Assembly: GCA_958298945.1 (NCBI GenBank)
Contig: OY282609.1
Span: 43,414,954-43,478,953 of the forward strand
Origin: Atherix ibis
Lineage: Eukaryota; Arthropoda; Insecta; Diptera; Athericidae
Reading direction: 5' to 3'
Length of the DNA stretch: 64,000 bases
The position numbers and the translations under genes were made by a program. Positions within the stretch are counted from its first letter, which is position 1. Each line of letters begins with the position of its first letter. Below are positions 1-11,341 of this stretch, in pieces. Under the pieces are notes generated by a model. It made no database searches. It was not told the origin of the DNA and was given only the letters and a program-made list of their open reading frames with translations.

Positions 1-739
1 AGAGGAATATTCAGTGGTATTTTTCAATAGTAATATTCAATGGTATTTTTCAAGAGGAATATTCAGTAGTATTTTTCAAGAGGAATATTAAGTAGTATTT
101 TTCAAGAGTAATATTCAGTGGTATTTTTCAAGAGGAATTTTCAGTGGTATTTTTCAAGGGAAATAATCAGAGCTATTTTTCAAGAGCAATATTCAGTTGT
201 ATTTTTTAAGAGGAATATTCAGTGGTATTTTTCAAGTGGAATATTCAGTGGTATTTTTCAAGAGGAATATTCAGAGGTATTTTTTAAGAGGAAAATTCAG
301 TGGTATTTTTCTTTAGGAATATTCAGTGGTATTTTTCAAGAGGAATATTCAGTTGTATTTTTCAAGAGGAATATTCAGTTGTTTTTTTTGCAAGAGGAAT
401 ATTCAGTGGTATTTTTCAATAGTAATATTCAATGGTATTTTTCAAGAGGAATATTCAGTAGTATTTTTCAAGAGGAATATTAAGTAGTATTTTTCAAGAG
501 TAATATTCAGTGGTATTTTCAAGAGGAATATTCAGTATTATTTTTCAAGAGGAATTTTTAGTTGTATTTTTCAAGAGGAATATTTAGTGATATTTTTAAG
601 GAGGTATATTCAGTAGAATTTTTCAAGAGGAATATTCAGTGGTATTTTTCAAAAGGAATAATCAGTCGTATTTTTTAAGAGCAATATTCAGTGGTATTTT
701 TCAAGAGGAATATTCTCAGTGGTATTTTTCAAGAGGAAA

Positions 740-2240
740 ATTCAGTGGTATTTTTCAAGAGGAATATTCAGTGGTATTTTTCAAAAGGAATATTCAGTTT
801 TATTTTTCAAGAGGAATATTCAGTGGTATATTTCAAGAGGAATATTCAGTGGTATTTTTCAAGAGGAATATTCAGTGGTATTTTTCAAGAGGAATTTTCA
901 GTGGTATTTTTCAAGAGGAATATTCAGTTGTATTTTTCAAGAGGAATATTCAGTGGTATTTTTCAAGAGGAATATTCAGTCGTATTTTTCAAGTGGAATA
1001 TTCAGTGGTATTTTTCAAGAGGCATATTCAGTGGTATTTTTCAAGAGTAATATTCAGTGGTATTTTTCAAGAGGAATATTCGGTGGTATTTTTCAAGTGG
1101 AATATTCAGTGGTATTTTTCAAGAGGAATATTCAGTGGTATATTTCAAGAGGAATATTCAGTGGTATTTTTCAAGAGGAATATTCAGTGGTATTTCGCAA
1201 AGGAATATTCAATAGTATTTTTCAAGTGGAATATTCAGTGGTATTTTTCAAGAGGAATATTCAGTAGTATTTTTCAAGAGGAATATTCAGTGGTATTTTT
1301 CAAGTGGAATATTCAGTGGTATTTTTCAAGAGGAATATTCAGTGGTATTTTTTAAGAGGAATATTCAGTGGTATTTTTCAAAAGGAATATTCAGTTTTAT
1401 TTTTCAAGAGGAATATTCAGTGGTATATTTCAAGAGGAATATTCAGTGGTATTTTTCAAGAGGAATATTCAGTGGTATTTTTCAAGAGGAATTTTCAGTG
1501 GTATTTTTCAAGAGGAATATTCAGTTGTATTTTTCAAGAGGAATATTCAGTGGTATTTTTCAAGAGGAATATTCAGTGGTATTTTTCAAGTGGAATATTC
1601 AGTGGTATTTTTCAAGAGGCATATTCAGTGGTATTTTTCAAGAGTAATATTCAGTGGTATTTTTCAAGAGGAATATTCAGTGGTATTTTTCAAGTGGAAT
1701 ATTCAGTGGTATTTTTCAAGGGGAATATTCAGAGGTATTTTTCAAGAGGAAAATTCAGTGGTATGTTTCTTTAGGAATATTCAGTTGTATTTTTCAAGAG
1801 GAATATTCAGTTGTATTTTTCAAGTGGAATATTCAGTGGTATTTTTGAAGAGGAATATTCAGTGGTATTTTTCAAGAGGAATATTCAGTGGTATTTTTCA
1901 AGTGGAATATTCAGTGGTATTTTTCAAGAGGAATATTCAGTGGTATTTTTCAAGAGGAATATTCAGTGGTATTTTTCAAAAGGAATATTCAGTTTTATTT
2001 TTCAAGAGGAATATTCAGTGGTATATTTCAAGAGGAATATTCAGTGGTATTTTTCAAGAGGAATATTCAGTGGTATTTTTCAAGAGGAGTTTTCAGTAGT
2101 ATTTTTCAAGAGGAATATTCAGTTGTATTTTTCAAGAGGAATATTCAGTGGTATTTTTCAAGAGGAATATTCAGTGGTATTTTTCAAAAGGAATATTCAG
2201 TTTTATTTTTCAAGAGGAATATTCAGTGGTATATTTCAAG
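740..2240 (+). repeat. Higher-order repeat, 597/598-bp step
   Basis: A distinctive monomer pair, CAAAAGGAATATTCAG followed by TTTTATTTTTC and then a GTATATTTC monomer, recurs with its GG at positions 787, 1384, 1982 and 2190. The steps are 597, 598 and 208 bp, that is 23 monomers less one base, 23 monomers and 8 monomers. The monomers between the first two marks match closely in order, including an AGAGGAATTTTCAG unit and an AGAGGCATATTCAG unit. I infer tandem duplication of a 23-monomer block followed by a shorter partial copy. Confidence 0.8.
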
Positions 2241-2555
2241 AGGAATATTCAGTGGTATTTTTCAAGAGGCATATTCAGTGGTATTTTTCAAGAGTAATAT
2301 TCAGTGGTATTTTTCAAGAGGAATATTCAGTGGTATTTTTCAAGTGGAATATTCAGTGGTATTTTTCAAGTGGAATATTCAGAGGTATTTTTCAAGAGGA
2401 AAATTCAGTGGTATTTTTCTTTAGGTTTATTCAGTGGTATTTTTCAAGAGGAATATTCAGTTGTATTTTTCAAGAGGAATATTCAGTGGTATTTTTCAAG
2501 AGGAATATTCAGTGGTATTTTTCAATAGTAATATTCAATTGTATTTTTCAAGAGG

Positions 2556-4473
2556 AATATTCAGTAGTATTTTTCAAGAGGAATATTAAGTAGTATTTTT
2601 CAAGAGTAATATTCAGTGGTATTTTTCAAGAGGAATTTTCAGTGGTATTTTTCAAGGGAAATAATCAGAGCTATTTTTCAAGAGCAATATTCAGTTGTAT
2701 TTTTCAAGAGGAATATTCAGTGGTATTTTCCAAGAGAAATATTCAGTGGTATTTTTCAAGTGGAATATTCAGTGGTATCTTTCATGATGAATATTCAGTG
2801 GTACTTTCCAAGAGGAATATTCAGTGATATTTTGCAAGAGTAATATTCAGTGGTATTTTTCAAGAGGAATATTCAGTGGTATTTTTCAAGTAGAATATTC
2901 AGTGGTATTTTTCAAGAGGAATATTCAAAGGTATTTTTCAAGAGGAAAATTCAGTGGTATTTTTCTTTGGGAATATTCAGTGGTATTTTTCAAGAGGAAT
3001 ATTCAGTTGTATTTTTCAAGAGGAATATTCAGTGGTATTTTTCAAGATGAATATTCAGTGGTATTTTTCAATAGTAATATTCAATGGTATTTTTCAAGAG
3101 GAATATTCAGTATTATTTTTCAAGAGGAATATTAAGTAGTATTTTTCAAGAGGAATATTCAGTTGTATTTTTCAAGAGGAATATTCAGTGGTATTTTTCA
3201 AGAGGAATATTCAGTGGTATTTTTCAAAAGGAATATTCAGTTTTATTTTTCAAGAGGAATATTCAGTGGTATATTTCAGGAGGAATATTCAGTGGTATTT
3301 TTCAAGAGGCATATTCAGTGGTATTTTTCAAGAATAATATTCAGTGGTATTTTTCAAGAGGAATATTCAGTGGTATTTTTCAAGTGGAATATTCAGTGGT
3401 ATTTTTCAAGGGGAATATTCAGAGGTATTTTTCAAGAGGAAAATTCAGTGGTATTTTTCTTTAGGAATATTCAGTGGTATTTTTCAAGAGGAATATTCAG
3501 TTGTATTTTTCAAGAGGAATATTCAGTGGTATTTTTCAAGAGGAATATTCAGTGGTATTTTTCAATAGTAATATTCAATGGTATTTTTCAAGAGGAATAT
3601 TCAGTAGTATTTTTCAAGAGGAATATTAAGTAGTATTTTTCAAGAGTAATATTCAGTGGTATTTTTCAAGAGGAATTTTCAGTGGTATCTTTCATGAGGA
3701 ATATTCAGTGGTACTTTCCAAGAGCAATATTTAGTGATATTTTGCAAGAGTAATATTCAGTGGTATTTTTCAAGAGGAATATTCAGTGGTATTTTTCAAG
3801 TAGAATATTCAGTGGTATTTTTCAAGAGGAATATTCAAAGGTATTTTTCAAGAGGAAAATTCAGTGGTATTTTTCTTTAGGAATATTCAGTGGTACTTTT
3901 CAAGAGGAATATTCAGTTGTATTTTTCAAGAGGAATATTCAGTGGTATTTTTCAAGATGAATATTCAGTGGTATTTTTCAATAGTAATATTCAATTGTAT
4001 TTTTCAAGAGGAATATTCAGTATTATTTTTCAAGAGGAATATTAAGTAGTATTTTTTAAGAGTAATATTCAGTGGTATTTTCAATAGGAATATTCAGTAT
4101 TATTTTTCAAGAGGAATTTTTAGTTGTATTTTTCGAGAGGAATATTCAGTGATATTTTTAAGGAGGTATATTCAGTAGAATTTTTCAAGAGGAATATTCA
4201 GTGGTATTTTTCAAAAGGAATAATCAGTCGTATTTTTTAAGAGCAATATTCAGTGGTATTTTTCAAGAGGAATATTCAGTGGTATTTTTCAAGAGGAATA
4301 TTCAGTGGTATTTTTCAAGAGGAATATTCAGTGATATTTTCAAGAGGAGTATTCAGCGTTATTTTTCAAGAGAAATATGGAGTGGTATTTTTTAAGATGA
4401 ATATTCAGTGGTATTTTTCAAGAGGAATATTCAGTGGTATTTTTCAAGAGGAATATTCAGTGGTATTTTTCAA
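2556..4473 (+). repeat. Higher-order repeat 2130-bp, copy 1
   Basis: This 1.9-kb stretch reappears 2130 bp downstream at 4686-6603 with very few differences. Matching landmarks include the CTTTCATGATG monomer, the TTTCTTTAGG monomers at 3458 and 3872 (5590 and 6005 in copy 2), the CAAAAGG mark at 3230 (5360) and the AAGGAGGTATATTC monomer. Identity starts at the TCAGTAGT monomer near 2556 and ends near 4474, where copy 1 has CAATAG and copy 2 has CAAGAG. The step equals 82 monomers less 2 bp, explained by short monomers such as AGTGGTATTTTCAATAGG. Confidence 0.88.
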
Positions 4474-4504
4474 TAGTAATATTCAATGGTATTTTTCAAG
4501 AGGA

Positions 4505-4868
4505 ATATTCAGTAGTATTTTTCAAGAGGAATATTAAGTAGTATTTTTCAAGAGTAATATTCAGTGGTATTTTTCAAGAGGAATTTTCAGTGGTATTTTT
4601 CAAGGGAAATAATCAGAGCTATTTTTCAAGAGCAATATTCAGTTGTATTTTTCAAGAGGAATATTCAGTGGTATTTTCCAAGAGAAATATTCAGTAGTAT
4701 TTTTCAAGAGGAATATTAAGTAGTATTTTTCAAGAGTAATATTCAGTGGTATTTTTCAAGAGGAATTTTCAGTGGTATTTTTCAAGGGAAATAATCAGAG
4801 CTATTTTTCAAGAGCAATATTCAGTTGTATTTTTCAAGAGGAATATTCAGTGGTATTTTCCAAGAGAA
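4505..4868 (+). repeat. Direct 182-bp (7-monomer) tandem duplication
   Basis: Positions 4505-4686 and 4687-4868 are two adjacent copies of the same seven variant monomers in the same order: TCAGTAGT, TTAAGTAG, AGTAATATTCAG, GAATTTTCAG, GGGAAATAATCAGAGC, AGCAATATTCAGTTG, then a TTTTCCAAGAGAAATATTCAG unit. The start mark AGTAGT lies at 4511 and 4693, exactly 182 bp apart, and the match stops at 4875, where AGTGGT replaces AGTAGT. This is a clean whole-monomer duplication lying between the two 2130-bp copies, probably from unequal exchange or replication slippage. Confidence 0.9.
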
Positions 4869-6603
4869 ATATTCAGTGGTATTTTTCAAGTGGAATATTC
4901 AGTGGTATCTTTCATGATGAATATTCAGTGGTACTTTCCAAGAGGAATATTCAGTGATATTTTGCAAGAGTAATATTCAGTGGTATTTTTCAAGAGGAAT
5001 ATTCAGTGGTATTTTTCAAGTAGAATATTCAGTGGTATTTTTCAAGAGGAATATTCAAAGGTATTTTTCAAGAGGAAAATTCAGTGGTATTTTTCTTTAG
5101 GGATATTCAGTGGTATTTTTCAAGAGGAATATTCAGTTGTATTTTTCAAGAGGAATATTCAGTGGTATTTTTCAAGATGAATATTCAGTGGTATTTTTCA
5201 ATAGTAATATTCAATGGTATTTTTCAAGAGCAATATTCAGTATTATTTTTCAAGAGGAATATTAAGTAGTATTTTTCAAGAGGAATATTCAGTTGTATTT
5301 TTCAAGAGGAATATTCAGTGGTATTTTTCAAGAGGAATATTCAGTGGTATTTTTCAAAAGGAATATTCAGTTTTATTTTTCAAGAGGAATATTCAGTGGT
5401 ATATTTCAGGAGGAATATTCAGTGGTATTTTTCAAGAGGCATATTCAGTGGTATTTTTCAAGAATAATATTCAGTGGTATTTTTCAAGAGGAATATTCAG
5501 TGGTATTTTTCAAGTGGAATATTCAGTGGTATTTTTCAAGGGGAATATTCAGAGGTATTTTTCAAGAGGAAAATTCAGTGGTATTTTTCTTTAGGAATAT
5601 TCAGTGGTATTTTTCAAGAGGAATATTCAGTTGTATTTTTCAAGAGGAATATTCAGTGGTATTTTTCAAGAGGAATATTCAGTGGTATTTTTCAATAGTA
5701 ATATTCAATGGTATTTTTCAAGAGGAATATTCAGTAGTATTTTTCAAGAGGAATATTAAGTAGTATTTTTCAAGAGTAATATTCAGTGGTATTTTTCAAG
5801 AGGAATTTTCAGTGGTATCTTTCATGAGGAATATTCAGTGGTACTTTCCAAGAGCAATATTCAGTGATATTTTGCAAGAGTAATATTCAGTGGTATTTTT
5901 CAAGAGGAATATTCAGTGGTATTTTTCAAGTAGAATATTCAGTGGTATTTTTCAAGAGGATTATTCAAAGGTATTTTTCAAGAGGAAAATTCAGTGGTAT
6001 TTTTCTTTAGGAATATTCAGTGGTATTTTTCAAGAGGAATATTCAGTTGTATTTTTCAAGAGGAATATTCAGTGGTATTTTTCAAGATGAATATTCAGTG
6101 GTATTTTTCAATAGTAATATTCAATGGTATTTTTCAAGAGGAATATTCAGTATTATTTTTCAAGAGGAATATTAAGTAGTATTTTTTAAGAGTAATATTC
6201 AGTGGTATTTTCAATAGGAATATTCAGTATAATTTTTCAAGAGGAATTTTTAGTTGTATTTTTCAAGAGGAATATTCAGTGATATTTTTAAGGAGGTATA
6301 TTCAGTAGAATTTTTCAAGAGGAATATTCAGTGGTATTTTTCAAAAGGAATAATCAGTCGTATTTTTTAAGAGCAATATTCAGTGGTATTTTTCAAGAGG
6401 AATATTCAGTGGTATTTTTCAAGAGGAATATTCAGTGGTATTTTTCAAGAGGAATATTCAGTGATATTTTCAAGAGGAGTATTCAGCGTTATTTTTCAAG
6501 AGAAATATGGAGTGGTATTTTTTAAGATGAATATTCAGTGGTATTTTTCAAGAGGAATATTCAGTGGTATTTTTCAAGAGGAATATTCAGTGGTATTTTT
6601 CAA
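4686..6603 (+). repeat. Higher-order repeat 2130-bp, copy 2
   Basis: This is the second copy of the block at 2556-4473. Differences I can see are single bases, for example AGAGGATTATTC near 5960 for AGAGGAATATTC near 3830, and GTACTTTTC (copy 1, near 3893) against GTATTTTTC. Its right part, from about 5811, also starts the left copy of the 3037-bp repeat, so the two duplications are nested. That nesting implies at least two successive amplification events. Confidence 0.88.
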
Positions 6604-8265
6604 GAGGAATTTTTAGTGGTATTTTTCAAGGGAAATAATCAGAGGTATTTTTCAAGAGCAATATTCAGTTGTATTTTTCAAGAGGAATATTCAGTGGTAT
6701 TTTCCAAGAGAAATATTCAGTGGTATTTTTCAAGTGGAATATTCAGTGGTATCTTTCATGAGGAATATTCAGTGGTACTTTCCAAGAGCAATATTCAGTG
6801 GTATTTTTCAAGAGGAATATTCAGTGGTATTTTTCAAGAGGAATATTCAGTGGTGTTTTTCATGCGGAATATTCAATAGTATTTTTCAAGTGGAATATTC
6901 AGTGGTATTTTTCAAGAGGAATATTCAGTGGTATTTTTCAAGAAGAATATTTAGTGGTATTTTTCAAGAGGAATAATCGGCGGCATTTTTCAAGAGCAAT
7001 ATACAATTGTATTTTTCAAGAGGAATATTCAGTTGTATTTTTCAAGAGGAATATTCAGTGATACTTTTCAAGTGGAATATTCAGTGGTATTTGTCAAGGG
7101 GAATATTCGGTGGTATTTTTCAAGAGGAATATTCAGCGGTATTTTTCAAGAGGAATATTCAGTGGTATTTTTCAAGAGCAATATTCAGTAGTATTTTTCA
7201 AGAGGAATATTTAGTGGTATTTTTCAAGGGTAATATTCAGTGGTATTTTCAAGGGGAATATTCAGTATTATTTTTCAAGAAGAATTTTTAGTTGTATTTT
7301 TCAAGAGGAATATTCAGTGATATTTTTAAAGAGGTATATTCGGTAGAATTTTTCAAGGGGAATATTCAGTGGTATTTTTCAAAAGGAATAATCAGTCGTA
7401 TTTTTTAAGAGCAATATCCAGTGGTATTTTTCAAGAGGAATATTCAGTGATATTTTTCAAGAGGAGTATTCAGCGTTATTTTTCAAGAGAAATATGGAGT
7501 GGTATTTTTTAAGATGAATATTCAGTGGTATTTTTCAAGAGGAATATTCAGTGGTATCTTTCAAGAGGTATTCAGTGGTATTTTTCAAGAGGAATATTTA
7601 GTGGTATTTTGGAAGGGAAATAATCAGAGGTATTTTTCAAGAGCAATATTCAGTTGTATTTTTCAAGAGGAATATTCAGTGGTATTTTTCAAGAGAAATA
7701 TTCAGTGGTATTTTTCAAGTGGAATATTCAGTGGGATCTTTCATGAGGAATATGTAGTGGTACTTTCCAAGAGGAATATTCAGTGGTATTTTTCAAGAGT
7801 AATATTCTGTGGTATTTTTCAAGAGGAATATTCAGTGGTATTTTTCATGCGGAATATTCAACAGTATTTTTTAAGTGGAATATTCAGTGGTATTTTTCAA
7901 GAGCAATATTCAGTGTTATTTTTTAAGAAGAATATTTAGTGGTATTTTTCAAGAGGAATAATCGGCGGTATTTTTCAAGAGCAATATTCAATTGTATTTT
8001 TTAAGAGGAATATTCAGTTGTATTTTTCAAGAGGAATATTCAGTGATACTTTTCAATTGGAATATTCAGTGGTATTTGTCAAGGGGAATATTTGGTGGTA
8101 TTTTTCAAGAGGAATATTCAGTGGTATTTTTCAAGAGGAATATTCAGTGGTATTTTTCAAGAGCAATATTCAGTAGTATTTTTCAAGAGGAATCTTTAGT
8201 GGTATTTGTCAAGTGGAGCATGCAGTGGTATTTTTCAAGAGAAATATTATGTGGTATTTTTCAAG
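5811..8265 (+). repeat. Higher-order repeat 3037-bp, copy 1
   Basis: The block starts at the CTTTCATGAGG monomer (5817) and ends just after the GAGCATGCAG monomer (about 8218) and an AAATATTATGTGG unit. It matches 8848-11278. The offset is 3037 bp until about 7560, becomes 3039 bp where this copy has a 24-bp monomer (AGAGGTATTCAG, two bases lost), and drops to 3013 bp near 8120, where this copy has one extra monomer. Those step changes are what independent slippage after duplication would leave. Confidence 0.85.
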
Positions 8266-8847
8266 AGGAATAATCAGTGGTATTTTTCAAGAGGAATATT
8301 CAGTGGTATTTTTCAAGATAAATATGCAGTGGTATTTTTCAAGAGGAATATTCAGTGGTATTTTTCAAGTGGAATATTCAGTGGTATTTTTTAAGAGGAA
8401 TATTCAGTGGTATTTTTCAAGTGGAATATTCAGTGGTATTTTTCAAGACGAATATTCAGAGGTATTTTTCAAGAGGAAAATTCAGTGGTATTTTTCTTTA
8501 GGAATATTCAGTGGTATTTTTCAAAAGGAATATTCAGTTGTATTTTTCAAGAGGAATATTCAGTGGTATTTTTCAAGAGGAATATTCAGTGGTATTTTTC
8601 AATAGTAATATTCAATGGTATTTTTCAAGAGGAATATTCAGTAGTATTTTTCAAGAGGAATATTAAGTAGTATTTTTCAAGAGTAATATTCAGTGGTATT
8701 TTTCAAGAGGAATTTTCAGTGGTATTTTTCAAGGGAAATAATCAGAGGTATTTTTCAAGAGCAATATTCAGTTGTATTTTTCAAGAGGAATATTCAGTGG
8801 TATTTTCCAAGAGAAATATTCAGTGGTATTTTTCAAGTGGAATATTC

Positions 8848-11278
8848 AGTGGTATCTTTCATGAGGAATATTCAGTGGTACTTTCCAAGAGGAATATTCA
8901 GTGGTATTTTTCAAGAGTAATATTCAGTGGTATTTTTCAAGAGGAATATTCAGTGGTATTTTTCAAGTAGAATATTCAGTGGTATTTTTCAAGAGGAATA
9001 TTCAGAGGTATTTTTCAAGAGGAAAATTCAGTGGTATTTTTCTTTAGGAATATTCAGTGGTATTTTTCAAGAGGAATATTCAGTTGCATTTTTCAAGAGG
9101 AATATTCAGTGGTATTTTTCAAGATGAATATTCAGTGGTATTTTTCAATAGTAATATTCAATGGTATTTTTCAAGAGGAATATTCAGTAGTATTTTTCAA
9201 GAGGAATATTAAGTAGTATTTTTTAAGAGTAATATTCAGTGGTATTTTCAAGAGGAATATTCAGTATTATTTTTCAAGAGGAATTTTTAGTTGTATTTTT
9301 CAAGAGGAATATTCAGTGATATTTTTAAGGAGGTATATTCAGTAGAATTTTTCAAGAGGAATATTCAGTGGTATTTTTCAAAAGGAATAATCAGTCGTAT
9401 TTTTTAAGAGCAATATTCAGTGGTATTTTTCAAGAGGAATATTCAGTGGTATTTTTCAAGAGGAATATTCAGTGGTATTTTTCAAGAGGAATATTCAGTG
9501 ATATTTTCAAGAGGAGTATTCAGCGTTATTTTTCAAGAGAAATATGGAGTGGTATTTTTTAAGATGAATATTCAGTGGTATTTTTCAAGAGGAATATTCA
9601 GTGGTATTTTTCAAGAGGAATATTCAGTGGTATTTTTCAAGAGGAATTTTCAGTGGTATTTTTCAAGGGAAATAATCAGAGGTATTTTTCAAGAGCAATA
9701 TTCAGTTGTATTTTTCAAGAGGAATATTCAGTGGTATTTTCCAAGAGAAATATTCAGTGGTATTTTTCAAGTGGAATATTCAGTGGTATCTTTCATGAGG
9801 AATATTCAGTGGTACTTTCCAAAAGGAATATTCAGTGGTATTTTTCAAGAGGAATATTCAGTGGTATTTTTCAAGAGGAATATTCAGTGGTGTTTTTCAT
9901 GCGGAATATTCAATAGTATTTTTCAAGTGGAATATTCAGTGGTATTTTTCAAGAGGAATATTCAGTGGTATTTTTCAAGAAGAATATTTAGGGGTATTTT
10001 TCAAGAGGAATAATCGGCGGTATTTTTCAAGAGCAATATTCAATTGTATTTTTCAAGAGGAATATTCAGTTGTATTTTTCAAGAGGAATATTCAGTGATA
10101 CTTTTCAAGTGGAATATTCAGTGGTATTTGTCAAGGGGAATATTCGGTGGTATTTTTCAAGAGGAATATTCAGCGGTATTTTTCAAGAGGAATATTCAGT
10201 GGTATTTTTCAAGAGCAATATTCAGTAGTATTTTTCAAGAGGAATATTTAGTGGTATTTTTCAAGGGTAATATTCAGTGGTATTTTCAAGAGGAATATTC
10301 AGTATTATTTTTCAAGAAGAATTTTTAGTTGTATTTTTCAAGAGGAATATTCAGTGATATTTTTAAAGAGGTATATTCGGTAGAATTTTTCAAGGGGAAT
10401 ATTCAGTGGTATTTTTCAAAAGGAATAATCAGTCGTATTTTTTAAGAGTAATATTCAGTGGTATTTTTCAGGAGGAATATCCAGTGATATTTTTTAAGAG
10501 GAGTATTCAGCTTTATTTTTCAAGAGAAATATGGAGTGGTATTTTTTAAGATGAATATTCAGTGGTATTTTTCAAGAGGAATATTCAGTGGTATCTTTCA
10601 AGAGGAATATTCAGTGGTATTTTTCAAGAGGAATATTCAGTGGTATTTTTTAAAGGAAATAATCAGAGGTATTTTTCAAGAGCAATATTCAGTTGTATTT
10701 TTCAAGAGGAATATTCAGTGGTATTTTTCAAGAGAAATATTCAGTGGTATTTTTCAAGTGGAATATTCAGTGGTATCTTTCATGAGGAATATGTAGTGGT
10801 ACTTTCCAAGAGGAATATTCAGTGGTATTTTTCAAGAGTAATATTCTGTGGTATTTTTCAAGAGGAATATTCCGTGGTATTTTTCATGCGGAATATTCAA
10901 CAGTATTTTTTAAGTGTAATATTTAGTGGTATTTTTCAAGAGGAATATTCAGTGGTATTTTTTAAGAAGAATATTTAGTGGTATTTTTCAAGAGGAATAA
11001 TCGGCGGTATTTTTCAAGAGCAATATTCAATTGTATTTTTTAAGAGGAATATTCAGTTGTATTTTTCAAGAGGAATATTCAGTGATACTTTTCAATTGGA
11101 ATATTCAGTGGTATTTGTCAAGGGGAATATTTGGTGGTATTTTTCAAGAGGAATATTCAGTGGTATTTTTCAAGAGCAGTATTCAGTAGTATTTTTCAAG
11201 AGGAATATTTAGTGGTATTTGTCAAGTGGAGCATGCAGTGGTATTTTTCAAGAGAAATATTATGTGGTATTTTTCAAG
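8848..11278 (+). repeat. Higher-order repeat 3037-bp, copy 2
   Basis: This is the second copy of the 5811-8265 block. Shared landmarks are the ATGCGGAATATTCAATAG monomer (about 9900, matching 6863), the AATAATCGGCGG monomer (about 10010, matching 6970), GGGGTATATTCGG-type units and the single GCATGC site at 11231. Copy 2 differs by scattered substitutions, so it is older or less homogenised than the 1979-bp and 3560-bp duplications. Its end marks the change to domain B variants. Confidence 0.85.
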
Positions 11279-11341
11279 AGGAATATTTAGTGGTATTTTT
11301 CAAGAGGAATAATCAGTGGTATTTTTCAAGAGGAATATTCA

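Larger units (their letters stand above)
1..11280 (+). repeat. Satellite domain A (TTCTTTAGG/CTTTCATGA variant block)
   Basis: This block is marked by monomers in which TTCAAGAGG has become TTCTTTAGG (near 310, 1768, 2417, 3458, 3872, 5095, 5590, 6005, 8487, 9040). Other markers are CTTTCATGA monomers (near 2780, 3690, 4911, 5820, 6755, 7740, 8855, 9790, 10778), AAGGAGGTATATTC monomers, and the pair AATATTAAGTAG then AGTAATATTCAG. These markers recur in a fixed order, which defines higher-order copies. GAGCATGCAG, with a GCATGC palindrome, appears only at about 8217 and 11230, near the right edge. Beyond about 11.28 kb the marker set changes to that of domain B. The boundary is my judgement from markers; there is no sequence break. 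Confidence 0.8.
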
